Shown here: positions 52,813 through 64,000 of the stretch, one piece after another | Position numbering within the stretch: the first letter of the stretch is position 1 | Layout of the letters: the number at the start of each line of letters is the position of its first letter | Source: Unio delphinus | Taxonomy: Eukaryota > Mollusca > Bivalvia > Unionida > Unionidae | Assembly (NCBI GenBank): GCA_029339505.1 | Contig: JAQISU010000163.1 | Span: 5,847,501-5,911,500, forward strand | Direction of reading: 5' to 3' | DNA length: 64,000 bases | Program-made: the position numbers and the translations under genes | Notes under the pieces: model-generated | What the model was told of the DNA's origin: nothing | The model's input: only the letters and a program-made list of their open reading frames with translations | The model's database searches: none

Positions 52813-53310
52813 AAGAATGGGTGCTCGTGGTTGATAATAATGTTTTCAACCCCTTGTTGTTGTAGTTGATGTAGGGTTTAATGCCATTTTTCAGCACATG
52901 ATAGGCTATACATGGCAGCCAGTATTATTGGTGGAGGAAGAATCCAGGAAAACCCCCGGAAAGAACCACCGACCCACGAGAAGCTACTGGCAAGCTTTCT
53001 CACATAACTACATAAGCCGAATCTTAGACTCGAACCCACGCAGCCAGAGGTGAGATGGCAGTGATACGTAACAGAGAGTGCTTTAGACCACTCGGGGCCC
53101 CTCAACCCCTTGTAATTAATCCCGTATAAATGAATTATGCGGATATTTACAAAGTATAGGGAAAGGGAGTCTTGGTCTAAAACCGCGTTTACGATGTGGT
53201 GTTGGTGTCAAGAGAGAAAACATAGTTGTGTATATAACGTGGCGGAAACATAGGGAGCTCAAGCGGTATTATGATGAAAAGATGGCGATAGTGATACACT
53301 TATAGGAATC
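52813..53310 (+). pseudogene. Fossil zinc-finger gene, split by a SINE
   Basis: The 5' part (52813-52857) reads NGCSWLIIM and a TPC motif, matching the start of the zinc-finger protein at 29438. After the SINE, 53102-53310 continues with LCGYLQSIGKGS, LRCGVGVK and RKHRELKRYYDEK (element 2: QCGVGVR and GKRYRELKRYYDKR). Several Cys codons are lost and stops are present. The order relative to the PolB fossil equals that in element 2. Confidence 0.8.
52858..53101 (-). mobile_element. tRNA-derived SINE of a second family, with 12-bp target duplication
   Basis: TCAACCCCTTGT flanks it at 52846-52857 and 53102-53113. On the minus strand the head starts GGGGCCCCGAGTGGTCTAAA (A box) and has a strong B box, GGGTTCGAGTC, near 53035. 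A body with GGTGGTTCTTTCCGGGGGT and a TTG/CAA-rich tail end follow. It interrupts the fossil zinc-finger gene. Confidence 0.85.
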
Positions 53311-53394
53311 CCTTGAGATTAAATAAAAAGATTTCAAAATAACAATTTAGAAAATTATGATTAGATATAAATTGAATAAAAAGAATTTGTGCAA

Positions 53395-53690
53395 CATCAT
53401 CAAGAATTATGAAGCATCTCGTGATATTATTAGGAACTGTCGGCCGAAATAACTAGTCGGCACTGTCAATAATGCCGGCCATCATATGCTTACTGTTGGT
53501 AAGATAAGATAAGATGTCTTTGCCTCAGGTTCATATATGACACATTTCAATGGGTTTAAGACGATCTTGTGATCAATCGTATTAACAGTAACAAACTTGA
53601 TAATTCTCCTGAAAATTTACAAGCGGTCACCCAAAGCGAGAATTCTACACTCGGTCTTACTGGTAAATGTAAGATAGTTGAAAGGCGATC
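53395..53690 (+). pseudogene. Fossil NUMOD4/HNH endonuclease gene
   Basis: The frame reads IIKNYEASRDIIRN, then VGTVNNAGHHMLTVG, and in a shifted frame DNSPENLQAVTQSEN. These align with ANYEASSDGVVRH, VGYLNNMGYLMFSAG and DNCLGNLQAVSQRDN of the endonuclease at 29778. There are at least two stops and several frame changes. Confidence 0.78.
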
Positions 53691-53699
53691 TATTCAAAC

Positions 53700-54663
53700 T
53701 GAATACGGAGAATGGTACGACGTGTAGCAGAAAATATAAAAAAAAATTTGCTCGCTCTAAGATATACAAACAGAAAGCAACTTGTCCAAATTGTTGAAGG
53801 AAGATATTTACCAATAGTTTTGTTGTTGTCATTCTGGGACCTCCGTCAGAATGATTACGATGTTTTATATACTGTGAAAGGGAGATAACTACTGTCATGC
53901 ATCTTTCGTCATAAATTCAGAGTAGTCTCAAAAATTGTCCGAGTTACACATTCTGACAAAATTCTTAGTAAATTCTGACATTAGTAAAATTCACGAAAAT
54001 CTTTTCAGAAACAGATAAATATAATTATTTTTGTCAGCGCGAAAATCTTACATAATACTATTCCTCACGCATGTTATATTCTGACGGAGTGTTTGCTTGT
54101 ATAAGTCACGAAAATCGTCCGAATTTCACATTCTGATGAGGTGTTTCATTCGGTGTGATATTTCGTCGTTAAGACTCTCGATGTAATCAGCGAGGGTAGT
54201 TTGGAATATGCAGCAGCCGTAGTATGTAACTTTATTATATACTTGTGCAGTTTATTTTAGCTACATGTACATTTTGTTTGCAATTATATTAAGAACACCA
54301 GCAATTGTTGCAGCTAAAACACAGATTCTGACAACTGTTGGGGCAATCATTGTGTTATTGTAGATATCAATAAACCTTTTCCAGCAATAACAGCCGACAC
54401 CGAATACACAATTATATCAACGTCTACAAATGCCTGCGATATTTTTATATTTTTATTGTGTACTCGTCAATATTATTTAGTTTAGTTTGTAATTTACGCA
54501 TTTGATTGCATCTATACTGTTGAACGTTGATTGGAGAGCTCACTATATTATGAGATTAAATTAATAACTAATTCTACATACTATGTGAGTGACGCTGTTT
54601 ATGTTTATGTCTACATGTTACAGTGGATCCATTTTATTTTATTACACTGACATTATTAATGTA
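53700..54663. other. Gene-poor stretch beyond the fossil element
   Basis: No further match to element 2 genes is visible. A motif AAATCGTCCGAATTTCACATTCTGA and variants repeats two or three times around 53930-54150. Confidence 0.45.
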
Positions 54664-54985
54664 TTAATTATTATTATTAATTATTACTTGATACATTAAA
54701 CTATTGGTGAAATCACCAGTAAGTTGAACGATGTTATTTCGAGGTGTCCAGGTGAAATATCCCCACCGTGTCGAGTACTCAGTAAAGAAATTTTCTTTAT
54801 GTGGTATTTTATCCCAATCAAGTCCTTCAGCAATAGCATGAAAGTCACTAACAATATTATCCTGTGTTCGTGTAATCGTGTCCTTATATCTGAGAGTTTC
54901 TAACATTTAGCTTTAATCCACGATTCTTCTAATTTTACCGAAACAGTGCGATCGGTACACGTAATTAACATTTTTCTCGGGCATT
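54664..54985 (-). CDS. Unrecognised pair of overlapping short frames
   Basis: From an ATG near 54972 a 24-codon frame ends in TGTTAG. The next frame starts inside that stop (ATGTTAG) at 54906 and runs 80 codons to 54664. The second peptide (RYKDTITRTQDNIVSDFHAI; YSTRWGYFTWTPRNNIVQLT) looks protein-like. I recognise no family. It could be a remnant of a viral-type element, a host exon or chance. No splice signals were found. Confidence 0.3.
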
Positions 54986-55642
54986 AAAATACTTTTCTAA
55001 GCCACATTGCCATTAAAGTGTGTTTTCTTTCTTTGCTTTTGTACTGACATTGGATTTAAAATACGTAGTCTCCCGTGAAAAGAAATATGGATAAATGTAG
55101 CTCCGTTTCGGAAGCATCACGACACTTATCTTTGATTCTGTGTCCAATTTAGACTGATCCTCGTTATCTTTGACAAATCTTTGAGTGCAAACATGTAATG
55201 GAGTTAATGATTCAAACAGGAACTGCATGCAAAACATGCACAGAAAGCAAACGTCAAACGGAATTGTCATTAGATTGATCATCTTAGTTTTTGTGTGACA
55301 TAAAAGGCAAGAGAAAAACATTGAACAAGTGCATGTAAACACTGACATCTATTGATTGACTATTTGAAATACATATTTCAATGGACAAAGGGAAAATTTC
55401 AACTATAATAATAAATTTATAAATGAGTATTTCAATTCTTGCTACGTAAGATGCATCTTCCCATTTCTTAGAAATTCAATAATTTATCGACGTTAATAGT
55501 ATTTGGAATCTGGTGATGGTGTTCAACATTGTGTTTATACAGTGCTGGCATAGAAAGTGATTTCGTGTATACAGCATTCTTATCAAACACTCTGCTCCAA
55601 AAGATTCGAGATTTATGAACGTCTCTTATTCTGCAAATACCA
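54986..55642. other. Region downstream of the sulfotransferase gene
   Basis: Probably 3' untranslated or intergenic sequence of the minus-strand sulfotransferase gene. A Cys-rich minus-strand frame (55013-55348) has no recognised domain. Confidence 0.4.
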
Positions 55643-56848
55643 TTACTTAATTGCCTTTTTGGGTTTTGGTTTAATTCCATATTGTTGAAATCCGATAAGT
55701 TTAACCCAGTCTTCTTCTTCGTAGAAAATAAATTTACACATTTCATCTGTGACGGTAAATTTTTCATTCCATTTACTCCCCTCTATTTGATAGATGTCTG
55801 TTGTATTCGGCTTGGGTTTACAAAAATCTTCAACCTCTTCTCTAACTTGTTTGAATCTCAAAACCTCATCGAAAAATCCAGGACCGGACGATTTAGCTTG
55901 GTCCCATAATCTTGTGAAAAAGAAATCATACAGTGCATAATCAACGGAGGCCCATTTCCGGTAGAGTCGTCTGTCATGAGGTTGTGGAAGTGTGACCTTT
56001 CTGTCCCAACCTCTTATGTGTAATCTTCTGTAAAGGATATCTTGCATTTTCCAATTAAGCATCCTTCTCATTAGTACGACAGATTCGTCAAAATATTCGG
56101 TAATAATCACAAGATCAAAGTCTTTATTCAGCTGTTTAACATAAGCATCGATATCTTTTGGTTTCTTTTCCAGAATGACTCTTGATGGTATACCAAATTC
56201 AACCGCTTGTCTATTATTGACCCATGAATTTATCGGATCTTTCACGTTTTCTAACTCGTACTTTTCAGGGTTATTCAGATAAATTTGAATAGGATTCGTT
56301 TCTGAAAGATTATAGATATATTTAGGTTGCATGTAATTCATACTTGATTTAAATTGGAGATACGGTTCTCGTAATATTCCTATATACACTGAATCATTTT
56401 GCATAAATGTTCGGAAAGCTTCTTTATTGTAGATCACGTGACTGGTCATAATATCATAATTTCGGCCATTTGGTTTGGGATGTATATATTTTTCATTAAT
56501 TGTATCCGTGGGACTGATAACGTTGTTAAATTTTGGTAACACAAACGTGAGATTTCGCGGGACACCATATCGAAAGAGTATGGACGTCATTGTTCCACTG
56601 GCTGCTTTATGCACTTTTAGGAAAACAATATGGTGGACTTCTTGCCCACCGTTTCGGTGAAAAAGTCTGTTTTTGGCAATTGTACTTCTATCTATTTCCG
56701 GCGATTGCAGATTGGGAAGATTTTGTTGAGTGTTGCCGTTCAGTATTTGTCTGACCATGACATTGTCGTTGCCATTGTATTGATACATCACTTGCGTCAA
56801 CTGGAATACGACCAATAATATGGTTAACAATCCACCTGAATATACCAT
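55643..56848 (-). CDS. Galactose-3-O-sulfotransferase-like protein (GAL3ST family)
   Basis: 401 residues from the ATG at 56848. The family transfers sulfate from PAPS to the 3-OH of galactose on glycolipids or glycans in the Golgi. A short cytoplasmic start and a membrane anchor (SGGLLTILLVVFQLTQVMYQ) give type II topology. The 5'-phosphosulfate-binding motif is VFLKVHKAASGT at about residues 75-86. The 3'-phosphate motif is GILREPYLQFKSS at about 157-169. DPINSWVNN, DLVIITEYFDESVVLMRRML and WASVDYALYDFFFTRLW follow, all typical. The preceding bases TTCTATCTTGTTCTAG form a good splice acceptor, so the coding exon begins just upstream of the ATG and 5' exons lie outside it. The coding part is a single exon. 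Confidence 0.88.
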   Translation of the reverse strand: MVYSGGLLTILLVVFQLTQVMYQYNGNDNVMVRQILNGNTQQNLPNLQSPEIDRSTIAKNRLFHRNGGQEVHHIVFLKVHKAASGTMTSILFRYGVPRNLTFVLPKFNNVISPTDTINEKYIHPKPNGRNYDIMTSHVIYNKEAFRTFMQNDSVYIGILREPYLQFKSSMNYMQPKYIYNLSETNPIQIYLNNPEKYELENVKDPINSWVNNRQAVEFGIPSRVILEKKPKDIDAYVKQLNKDFDLVIITEYFDESVVLMRRMLNWKMQDILYRRLHIRGWDRKVTLPQPHDRRLYRKWASVDYALYDFFFTRLWDQAKSSGPGFFDEVLRFKQVREEVEDFCKPKPNTTDIYQIEGSKWNEKFTVTDEMCKFIFYEEEDWVKLIGFQQYGIKPKPKKAIK

Positions 56849-56872
56849 AAACCTAGAACAAGATAGAAACAA
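56849..56872 (-). other. Likely splice acceptor of the sulfotransferase coding exon
   Basis: On the minus strand, a pyrimidine-rich tract (TTTGTTTCTATCTTGTTCTAG) ends in AG 5 bases before the initiating ATG, indicating an upstream non-coding exon. Confidence 0.55.
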
Positions 56873-59800
56873 ATTTGATGAACAGTACCACGTTATGAAA
56901 ATAAAATAGTGACTTCATTTCTCTATTTGGCTTTTCAAAAGAAATTCCTAAACTGAAATCAGCCATCGTGACAACATGATAAAACGTACATTTTTTCTCA
57001 GTTGTAGTCAATGTAGCGTGCATAAAACATCTAGGTGGTAAAATCGCAATCCATTAGAATGAATAAAGGTCTATATTACCCGTTTATGTCAATGTAGAAA
57101 AAATATAATTTTCGCTATCGATTAGTATATTCTTGATAGCTACAGTTTCCCAAATTTCTCTCTCTGTGTATGTGTGTGACCATGGTCAAGTACTCTATGC
57201 GTGGAAACATTCATCGTGGTACTTATTACAATGAAAGACGTTAATAGGAGCAAGCTTGATTGCTTAAGACTGGATCGATCCCGTGATCAAGAAGGGATTC
57301 ACGATAAAATTTATAAAGGACAGTCAATGGAGCACATTATTTAATAAAATTGAAAGAAATCGTACAAATGGATTCCTGAGTGATTATGTTTATAAACAGT
57401 TACACAGGTTTTACTTAAAGATGATCCTCTCATTTCAGTTTGTTTTGTAAACTATTTATATCGTACCCAAACTTTCCTATTTAACTGGAATTTGTATGTC
57501 CAGTTTTTGACATTCCTGCAAAACACAAGCGAGATTAAATGATCACATTTCCGACGGTTTTGTCGTGGTTGTAGGTGTTTATTTATTACTGTTTCGTTTA
57601 ACTGAGTTTATGTCTTGCATAGTCATAACATTTGATGGGTCTATTCCTCTTGGAGTCAACGAGCAATGGCAATTTACTTGATTAATTTTGAAAAGTTTTT
57701 AGACTATGCCACGGTGAAATAAGGATATAGCATTCTCCAGACTTCTTCACTTGTATGCTATGAAGTTTGAATTTGGCGATGTTTCGCATCATGGGATTAA
57801 GTACCCACCTTGCGTTTAAAATTCATAAATGTTGGCAGTTTTTTGGCGTGGTTGACTCGGAAGTTTACTGTCCTAGGTGTATTAATGACCTTAACCTTTG
57901 GTCGTGATATGTGGTCATGAACTAAACATTACGTGCTAATTGACCTTTTGACCCTCAAATGGATGTGTTTCTTCATTACCACAAGTGCATGACATTCGTT
58001 AGTTTGGTCCAGATCTAAACTGGAGAACTAAAGTTATTGTAAAGATGCTAGTTTTCTCATTCAGTCATGGTGATTCGACAGTTAACGTTCTGGCCGGAAC
58101 ACTAACACACTTCTTTCTTTACCATAATGGGGTGGGGGTGGGGGTGGGGATGGGGAGGGGGGACTCCACATAAAATATTAACTTCTTAAGAATGACACGA
58201 TTGAAGTGAACTTGTTTTCATTTGCAACGTGTCCATTGCACATAATGTTGACATATCACTGTTACTTTCATGTGCTGTCGCTCAAATGTATTAGTATACT
58301 GCACAAACTGTTTGGAACTTGCACATGATATTAGCACACAGCAAATTAAAATGACTTTTCCCATGTGATAAAAATCAGCCCGAATAAGTCTAAACTACAC
58401 TATCTTAAGCAGCTGTTAAAACAGGAAAAAGAAATGTTGACAGGCTAGACAATACCAGCGTCTGAAAGTGCAATGATTTACTAGAAATATAATATGTAAA
58501 AAAAGAGTTATCGGCTCCTTTTTAACAATTTACTTCTGAGGTCCAGGAAGTAAAAATGATTATGCGGAACTAGCAGTTTTACGAGAGATAATCATCATCA
58601 ATAACAAAGGTTGGTAAAGTTGATGTTGGGAAAGTGGATTTATATTTCAGAAATAAGATTGGTAACATGCAGACAGAATGGCGGATAATGCAACATAATA
58701 TTACTTATAGTTTGGCGTATACATACTAATAAATGCGTAAAACTAAAGCCTTGTGAAAAGATAAAGTTTAACTATCAAACCATACCTCGTTTTACCTTTC
58801 ATTATGCAACCGACGAGCGTGAACACTATATTGCTATTCTCGTTTTCTCCCTGAAAAATAGAACAAATTCTTATTTAAACGAGTCGAAAGTGAGATGGTT
58901 GAAATGCAAGTCTAGTTGTGTCACAAATAATGTAGAACGTACGAATTCTTGGAGTTTGGAAACGGACGCCTTTGAGGGTAACACTTCATATATTACTCAA
59001 AATATTTTCTACTCCGATATTTCGGTATTCTAACCAGAAATCTCTATTTGATTATAGGAGAAAGAGTTAAAGACCAATGAAAAGAGTATTCGATTATATC
59101 ACCGTGTTTTGTGTGATCGTAGATTAATACAGTACAGTTGTATCCACAACACACCAACAAATGGAACTTTGACGATTAAGCAGTTTACAATGATTAAACA
59201 TAAACCTTTTGTGTTTTGACAGAAGCAGATTCCCTGAAACTAAATGGACCTCGGGTATGTGTGGGGGTGGGGGTGGGGGGCGGAGGGCGGGCAGCGTTGT
59301 CTGCGGGTGAAGTACCCTGGAAACCACCAAATAGTGCTGAAGCATCTTGAACCTTGGGCTTGATGTCCACACTCGGTGTAACAAACTGCATGAGCGAGGC
59401 TCACCCATCTCATGAATATGAAGTGTTTTGTGGGAAGGGGTAGACGGGGACGTACCAGATTTGTTTGGGGTTACCATGGGTTTAAGTGATGCCCACGCGA
59501 GCTTTACCACATACACACTGGCATTCAATGCCTCTATCATTTCCTTATATGTCATGGGGTTCTTACATGGGGTTCTTACATCATTTAGAGATCCCTAAAA
59601 AAGTGCGAGTATATCTATCCACTGCAAACAAATCGTACAACAGCGATCGGTTGTATAACCACGATTCAGGAATGTTTATATAAAAAAAAATACTAGTTAC
59701 CAACACACAAAAAAAATCAATAAAGGCATAGGTCTTCAAAGTAGATATCAATATCATTAAAAAATTGCTTTATGTATCGAAATATGTTGGCAATTCTAAA

Positions 59801-61716
59801 TCGCTCCCTAGAAACCGTCCGGCATGCCTAATAATAAAAAGCGTAAGCTTATACCTATTAGAAACACATAATGGTGCATATCTATATAACTCAAAACATA
59901 AATGTGTACAGTACTATCACCTAGCTTTCTGCCACGTTCACTCTGGCATTGATGCGCTGTAAAATTGTTTGAAGCATAGCGGTATGTTAGATAAGGAGGT
60001 TAGAGAACATTTTTTGTCAGGTATAGAACACTTCATGCAGTGATTTATAAAACCATCTGATATGTGGAGGTCAAATAATTCACACCAGCATGTATATTTC
60101 GCAATGATTTAAACTGGACCTACTCTCTATTAAGAATGTAAACAGAAAGTAAACATATGCATATTCGTGGTAATTGCTATAAATGCTATAAATTTTATTG
60201 CAATGTCCATTGAATTAACGCAGAATTATATTTGAGTACCAAATCCTTGCATTTGCAAAAGATTATGCCAATGTCAACTGGCCGAATTCATAACAATGAC
60301 ATCGACGTAGATTTGTCAAGTAATTTCTAAGTCGCATCTAACAAGTCGGGCAATCCGTGCTGCTAGCACGCGCTGAACTGAACTCTTCGTGCAATGTTGG
60401 CGATAAGTGTAATTATAGGGTTGCAAAGTCATGACATGCGCAAAGGACAAATTATATATTGAATAAGGCAACATAAATCGATGGAAAATAACACTTACAG
60501 CATATTTCCAAATCCAAGAATCATTCCTTTCAAAACTATAACACATAACACGCATTACTCTACGTCATGTATGTGCAGTTAAATGTGCAGCTGTGAAAAT
60601 AATTGTTTCTTTAACGTCACCTTACTGTTATCAGAGTTCGGTTTTCATCAACGAGAAACACTACGAACACTACGAACGTGGAACGTATGAACAAATAACT
60701 TGGAAGCGCGCGTTAGCATGAAAGACTAATTAGTATAAGCCTAGCATTTATAAATTAACACAGCAGCTAAATCTGTAAGGTGGATTAGATTTACTTTGAG
60801 TTAGGCTTGGAAATGGGTTGACTTGTTGGTGACTACCTGTCACAGTTAGACTAGAATTGGAGATCAAATGCGTAACTTGGGCTTCAAATGAGCAGCCAAC
60901 TTGGCTTACATATTTACGTGTCCGCTACAGAGGTAAAATATCTAAAAAGTCTAGATGGTTGAGTGTTAAACGTATGCTAATTTGTTATAACACTAGTGAA
61001 CTTTATTCATGTATAAGACATATACTGATTCTTTTAGCTGTCTTGTCACAGGAAAATACTAAAAATAGATATATGCTGTCAAAATTGAATCTAAGAAAGA
61101 GATCGGCTGGTGGCAGTGTTGGTTCAGTATAAAAGCCAGATGTTGTATAAGGAATTAACCTGATTTGCTGCAGTCACAATCTCACATGCATGCATTGTAC
61201 AAAACTAATTAGTTTGTTTTTATTTATAACTTCAGTCTAAATTATTCTTTTTTATATGCAATAGGTCATTTTCGGATGAAAATTCACCAGACAAACTGTC
61301 CAGTGCACAAGTATCCTTGAAGAATACGGGACTTAGTTACAGTTGGGTGTAAACATTCCATGAGAGTTTAATACAGTCACGGGTATGAAGCTGCAGTAGC
61401 CTCTCAAGACTTTAGGTACATTTTTTTGTATGGATGAATATACATACTGAAATCTATTTTCTGCTTTTTCTCTTTTTTCATGATTTATATAACATATTAA
61501 ATATGGGTCAAGAACATATTATTTAAATATTAAAATGTCTGAAGGCCGCTCTACTCTCCTTCGACATTTCTGTATTACGGTGGGCAGCTGAATAGCCAAC
61601 CAATTAATAAACATAGGGATGGGCAATGACTAAGAGATTAAAACAATGGTTAATGTAGTAATTTCTTGAGATTGTTAAAATTTCATTATTTAGACGAATC
61701 TTCGCCTTACGGGACC
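56873..61716. other. Long gene-poor stretch upstream of the sulfotransferase exon
   Basis: Probably intron and intergenic sequence. Two guanine-rich runs occur, at 58128-58162 and 59262-59292. The minus-strand frame at 59124-59555 and the plus frames at 59486-59962 and 60857-61132 show no recognised domain or splice support. CAAAATATTTTC- and AAATCAG-type AT-rich DNA dominates. Confidence 0.5.
58128..58162 (+). repeat. G-rich tract with G-quadruplex potential
   Basis: Several runs of four to six G separated by T or AT. A similar tract lies at 59262-59292. Confidence 0.75.
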
Positions 61717-61859
61717 CTAACAAAAGTGTAACAGCTGTTTTATTGTAAAACAACAGTTGTATCTTGTTAAACAAATCTTTCCCTGATGAGCACAGCCCTC
61801 CCTTTCGTCTTTGAGCGTAGTCGTGCTAGGTTGAACAGCCTCCCATAGGACCTGTTGTG

Positions 61860-62880
61860 TGTGTATATATATATAGGAGAAGAAGATCCCGAATAGGGTT
61901 GGTGTTAGAACGCAGCCTTGCTTCACGCCGCTGTTAACTGGGAAGGAGGTTGAGGAAGAGCCATAATACAGGACCGTACTCTTCGTATCTGCATGGAAAG
62001 AAATTATCATACTGCTTAGTTTTTGGGGGACAACCGATCTTACTGAGAACTTCAAAAAGCCCTTCCTGATGACTAAGTCAAAGGCCTTGGTGAGGTCGAT
62101 GAACATCATGTAGAGTGGTTGACCTTGATCTCTGCTCTTCTCTTGAAGTTGTCGTAAGGAGAAGATCATATCTGTTGTCGAACTGTCTGCTCTGAAGCCA
62201 CACTGGGATTCTGGGTACACATAGTCTGCCAGCAACTGCAGCCTGTTTAGTATGATGCGGGCATATACTTTACCAACGATGCTCAGAAGCGAGATCCCTC
62301 TGTAATTATCACAGGCACTGCGGTCGCCCTTGTTTTTGTAAAGGGTCACAATTGTGGCATCACGCATGTCTTGCGGGACTGCTCCTTCCTACCAGCAGAG
62401 GCAAAGTAGTTCGTGCAGTGGTTGAAGCAGTGTTGGTTTCCCACGTTTGATAGCTTCGGGCGGGATGCCATCACTACCTGGTACTTTGTCATTTGGGAGG
62501 GAGTCAACTGCTTTGATGAGCTCTTCTAAGGTTGGCACTTTGTCGAGCTCCTTCATGGTGGGAAGATTCTTAATGCTCCTGAGGGCTGTTTGGGTGACTA
62601 ACGTTTCTCGGGAGTATAGCTCTGAGTAGAGCTCCACCCATCTGGCCATCTGTTGCCCACGGTCTGTGATCTTCTCTCCCATCAAAGATTTTAGGGGAGC
62701 GACCCCTTTCACTGTAGAGCCTAGAGCCTTCTTGATTCCGCTGTAAATAGCTTGGGTGTTTCCAGGCTTGGCAATGTGCTGGATTCCTTCACACAGTTGT
62801 TGCCAGTACTCGTTAGTGCAGTCTAGCGATGCGTTGGGTGTTGCTTCGGGCACTTTTAAGAGCAGTAAGCGTCCGTTCAT
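61860..62880 (-). pseudogene. LINE RT domain fragment lacking the active-site block
   Basis: Two frames (62880-62389 and 62367-61717) cover the RT start through the GVKQGC motif. After FGIFFSY the reading enters a TATATA run and unrelated residues, so palm motif C and the thumb are missing. The fragment is inactive. Confidence 0.75.
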
Positions 62881-63963
62881 TAGGGCATTTTTTGTAGGCT
62901 ATAAAGGCTTTTCGCTTCTCCTCGATTAGTGGCTGTATCCTTGATAGGTGTGCATTGAACCAGTCCTGACTGGGTCGTTCTTGTTTGCCAAACTGTTCTA
63001 TAGATGGCACTCTTCATGGCGTTCCACTTGGCTGTGATGTCGTGCTCTGGCAGGTCCTGGAGAGCCTTGTCCAGGGTGAACACATACTCTTGCACCTTGG
63101 AGGGGACCAACATCTGTGTAGTGTTTATGCGTGGGTGTCTTTTTGGTTTTGAGCGGCTTAGTGTCTGTGGCTGTAGTCGCACCCTGCTACTCACGAGGGC
63201 ATGGTCGGAGTCGCAGTATGCACTGTGGTAGGTTCTGGTGCAGAGGACGCTGATAAAGGCAGAGTGCCTGGTGATGACCATGTAGAGCTGGTGTCAGTGA
63301 TGAGACCTGGGGTGTTTTCATTATACTTTGTGTTGTGGCTACCCTTGTAAAAGATGTTTGTCATACACAGGTCATGGAATGTGCACAGCTCCACTAGTCT
63401 CTGACAGTTTTCGTTGGTCTTTCCAGTACCATGATATCCGAGGCAGGTAGGCCATGACTCATGATCCCCACCTATTTCGGCATTAAAATCGCAGAAGAGG
63501 TTCGTGTTTGGGGCATCCTTTGATCTGTTCGTCCAGCTGCCCATATAACTAATCCTTTGTGTCTTCCGAAGACGTGAGGGTTGGGGATAGAACTGATCCT
63601 TTGTGTTTTTTGAAGACGTGAATGTTGGTACGTAGACTCTGATGATGTTGACAGGACCTGCATCAGTGGTGAGGCGGATGGACAAGAGACTCTCAGTGCC
63701 CCCTGTGGGAGATTCAACCATGGCCAGACGATTGTTTTGATGACAGAGCCTACTCCATGCTGACGGGGCTCCTCAGGTCATCAACCCTTCCAGAAGAAGG
63801 TGCTTTGTTCCTCTCTGAGGGAGCCACTAGAGGCCATCCTAGTTTCCTGGACGACAGGTACGCTGATATTTAGCCTGGCGAGTTCTCTATCGATGATGGC
63901 CGTTTTCCTGGTGTAGTCCACTTTTCTGAGGTCATCTGACATGCCTGTACACATGGTGCGCAC
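62880..63963 (-). pseudogene. LINE endonuclease domain fragments
   Basis: Frames at 63963-63781, 63721-63191 and 63281-62880 together cover an exonuclease-endonuclease-phosphatase domain with ISVPVVQETRM (the Glu of motif II), NAEIGGDH and a C-terminal region with HPRINTTQML. Small indels and a short local duplication near 63560-63620 break the frame. Confidence 0.75.
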
Positions 63964-64000
63964 ATTCCAACTTGCACATCAAAGAGCTCGAGTCTTCTTT

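Larger units (their letters stand above)
61720..64000 (-). mobile_element. Non-LTR retrotransposon (endonuclease + RT), partial, runs off the window
   Basis: Minus-strand fragments in order from the right are as follows. EEP-type endonuclease pieces occur at 63963-62880 (VYVPTFTSSKNTKDQFY; NLFCDFNAEIGGDHESWP). A linker follows, with LPNDKVPGSDGIPPEAIK (62.48 kb). RT motifs are then MRDATIVTLYKNKGDRSACD, NYRGISLLSIVGKV, FIDLTKAFDLVIRKG and GVKQGCVLTPTLFGIFF (to about 61.88 kb). The sequence breaks off there, before the YADD active site, at a short TA run. Several frame changes make it inactive. The 5' end lies beyond 64000. Confidence 0.85.

Noticed and set aside
59124..59962. Minus- and plus-strand frames near the G-rich tract
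   Set aside because: Pro-rich translation of G/C runs and short frames without domains or splice support.

Overview
The window is animal nuclear DNA, probably from a mollusc or another lophotrochozoan. It is AT-rich and gene-poor, with long simple repeats (TATG, TA, GA/CT, CA, AAT), tRNA-derived SINEs with a shared core, several clades of non-LTR retrotransposon, intron-containing genes and a galactose-3-O-sulfotransferase-like gene. I see no bacterial operons, rRNA genes or CRISPR arrays. The species call is inference.

Two large virus-like DNA elements of the Polinton/Maverick type lie side by side. Element 1 (about 7023-23165) has inverted terminal repeats of about 2.5 kb. It carries a decayed minus-strand set: an F54H12.2-like capsid-type protein, penton-like protein, minor virion protein, membrane protein, retroviral-type integrase with a chromodomain, A32-type packaging ATPase, small lysine-rich proteins and a BIR (inhibitor-of-apoptosis type) domain. 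Almost every gene has a frameshift or stop. The capsid-type gene is cut off by a minisatellite, and no polymerase or protease is recognisable. A 5'-truncated LINE sits inside its right terminal repeat.

Element 2 (about 23181-40152) is nearly complete. It has 212-bp terminal repeats with nested palindromes and a short target duplication (GCTTGA). Its left half holds the ATPase, a zinc ribbon and parvovirus-like phospholipase A2 unit, an integrase, a family-B polymerase fused to an SF1 helicase with an HNH domain beyond it, a zinc-finger protein and a NUMOD4/HNH endonuclease. Its right half reads rightward: virion-type proteins, the capsid-type protein, a glycine-rich hydrophobic protein, an adenain-like cysteine protease, a repeat protein, a membrane-type protein and a penton-like protein. 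Two of its genes run into a second domain by a -1 shift at the same canonical slippery heptamer (A AAA AAC). That suggests programmed frameshifting, but other homopolymer frame breaks in the element leave mutation or sequence error open.

To the right lie head-to-tail partial LINE copies with a GA microsatellite grown inside the RT codons (41-44 kb), several tandem arrays, and a fossil of an element-2 relative (52.2-53.7 kb). The fossil keeps the polymerase / zinc-finger / HNH order and is split by a SINE with a 12-bp target duplication. A host sulfotransferase gene follows (55.6-56.8 kb), then a long gene-poor stretch, then a LINE running off the window end. On the left, a small three-exon host gene can be assembled from short exons (3.9-4.8 kb).
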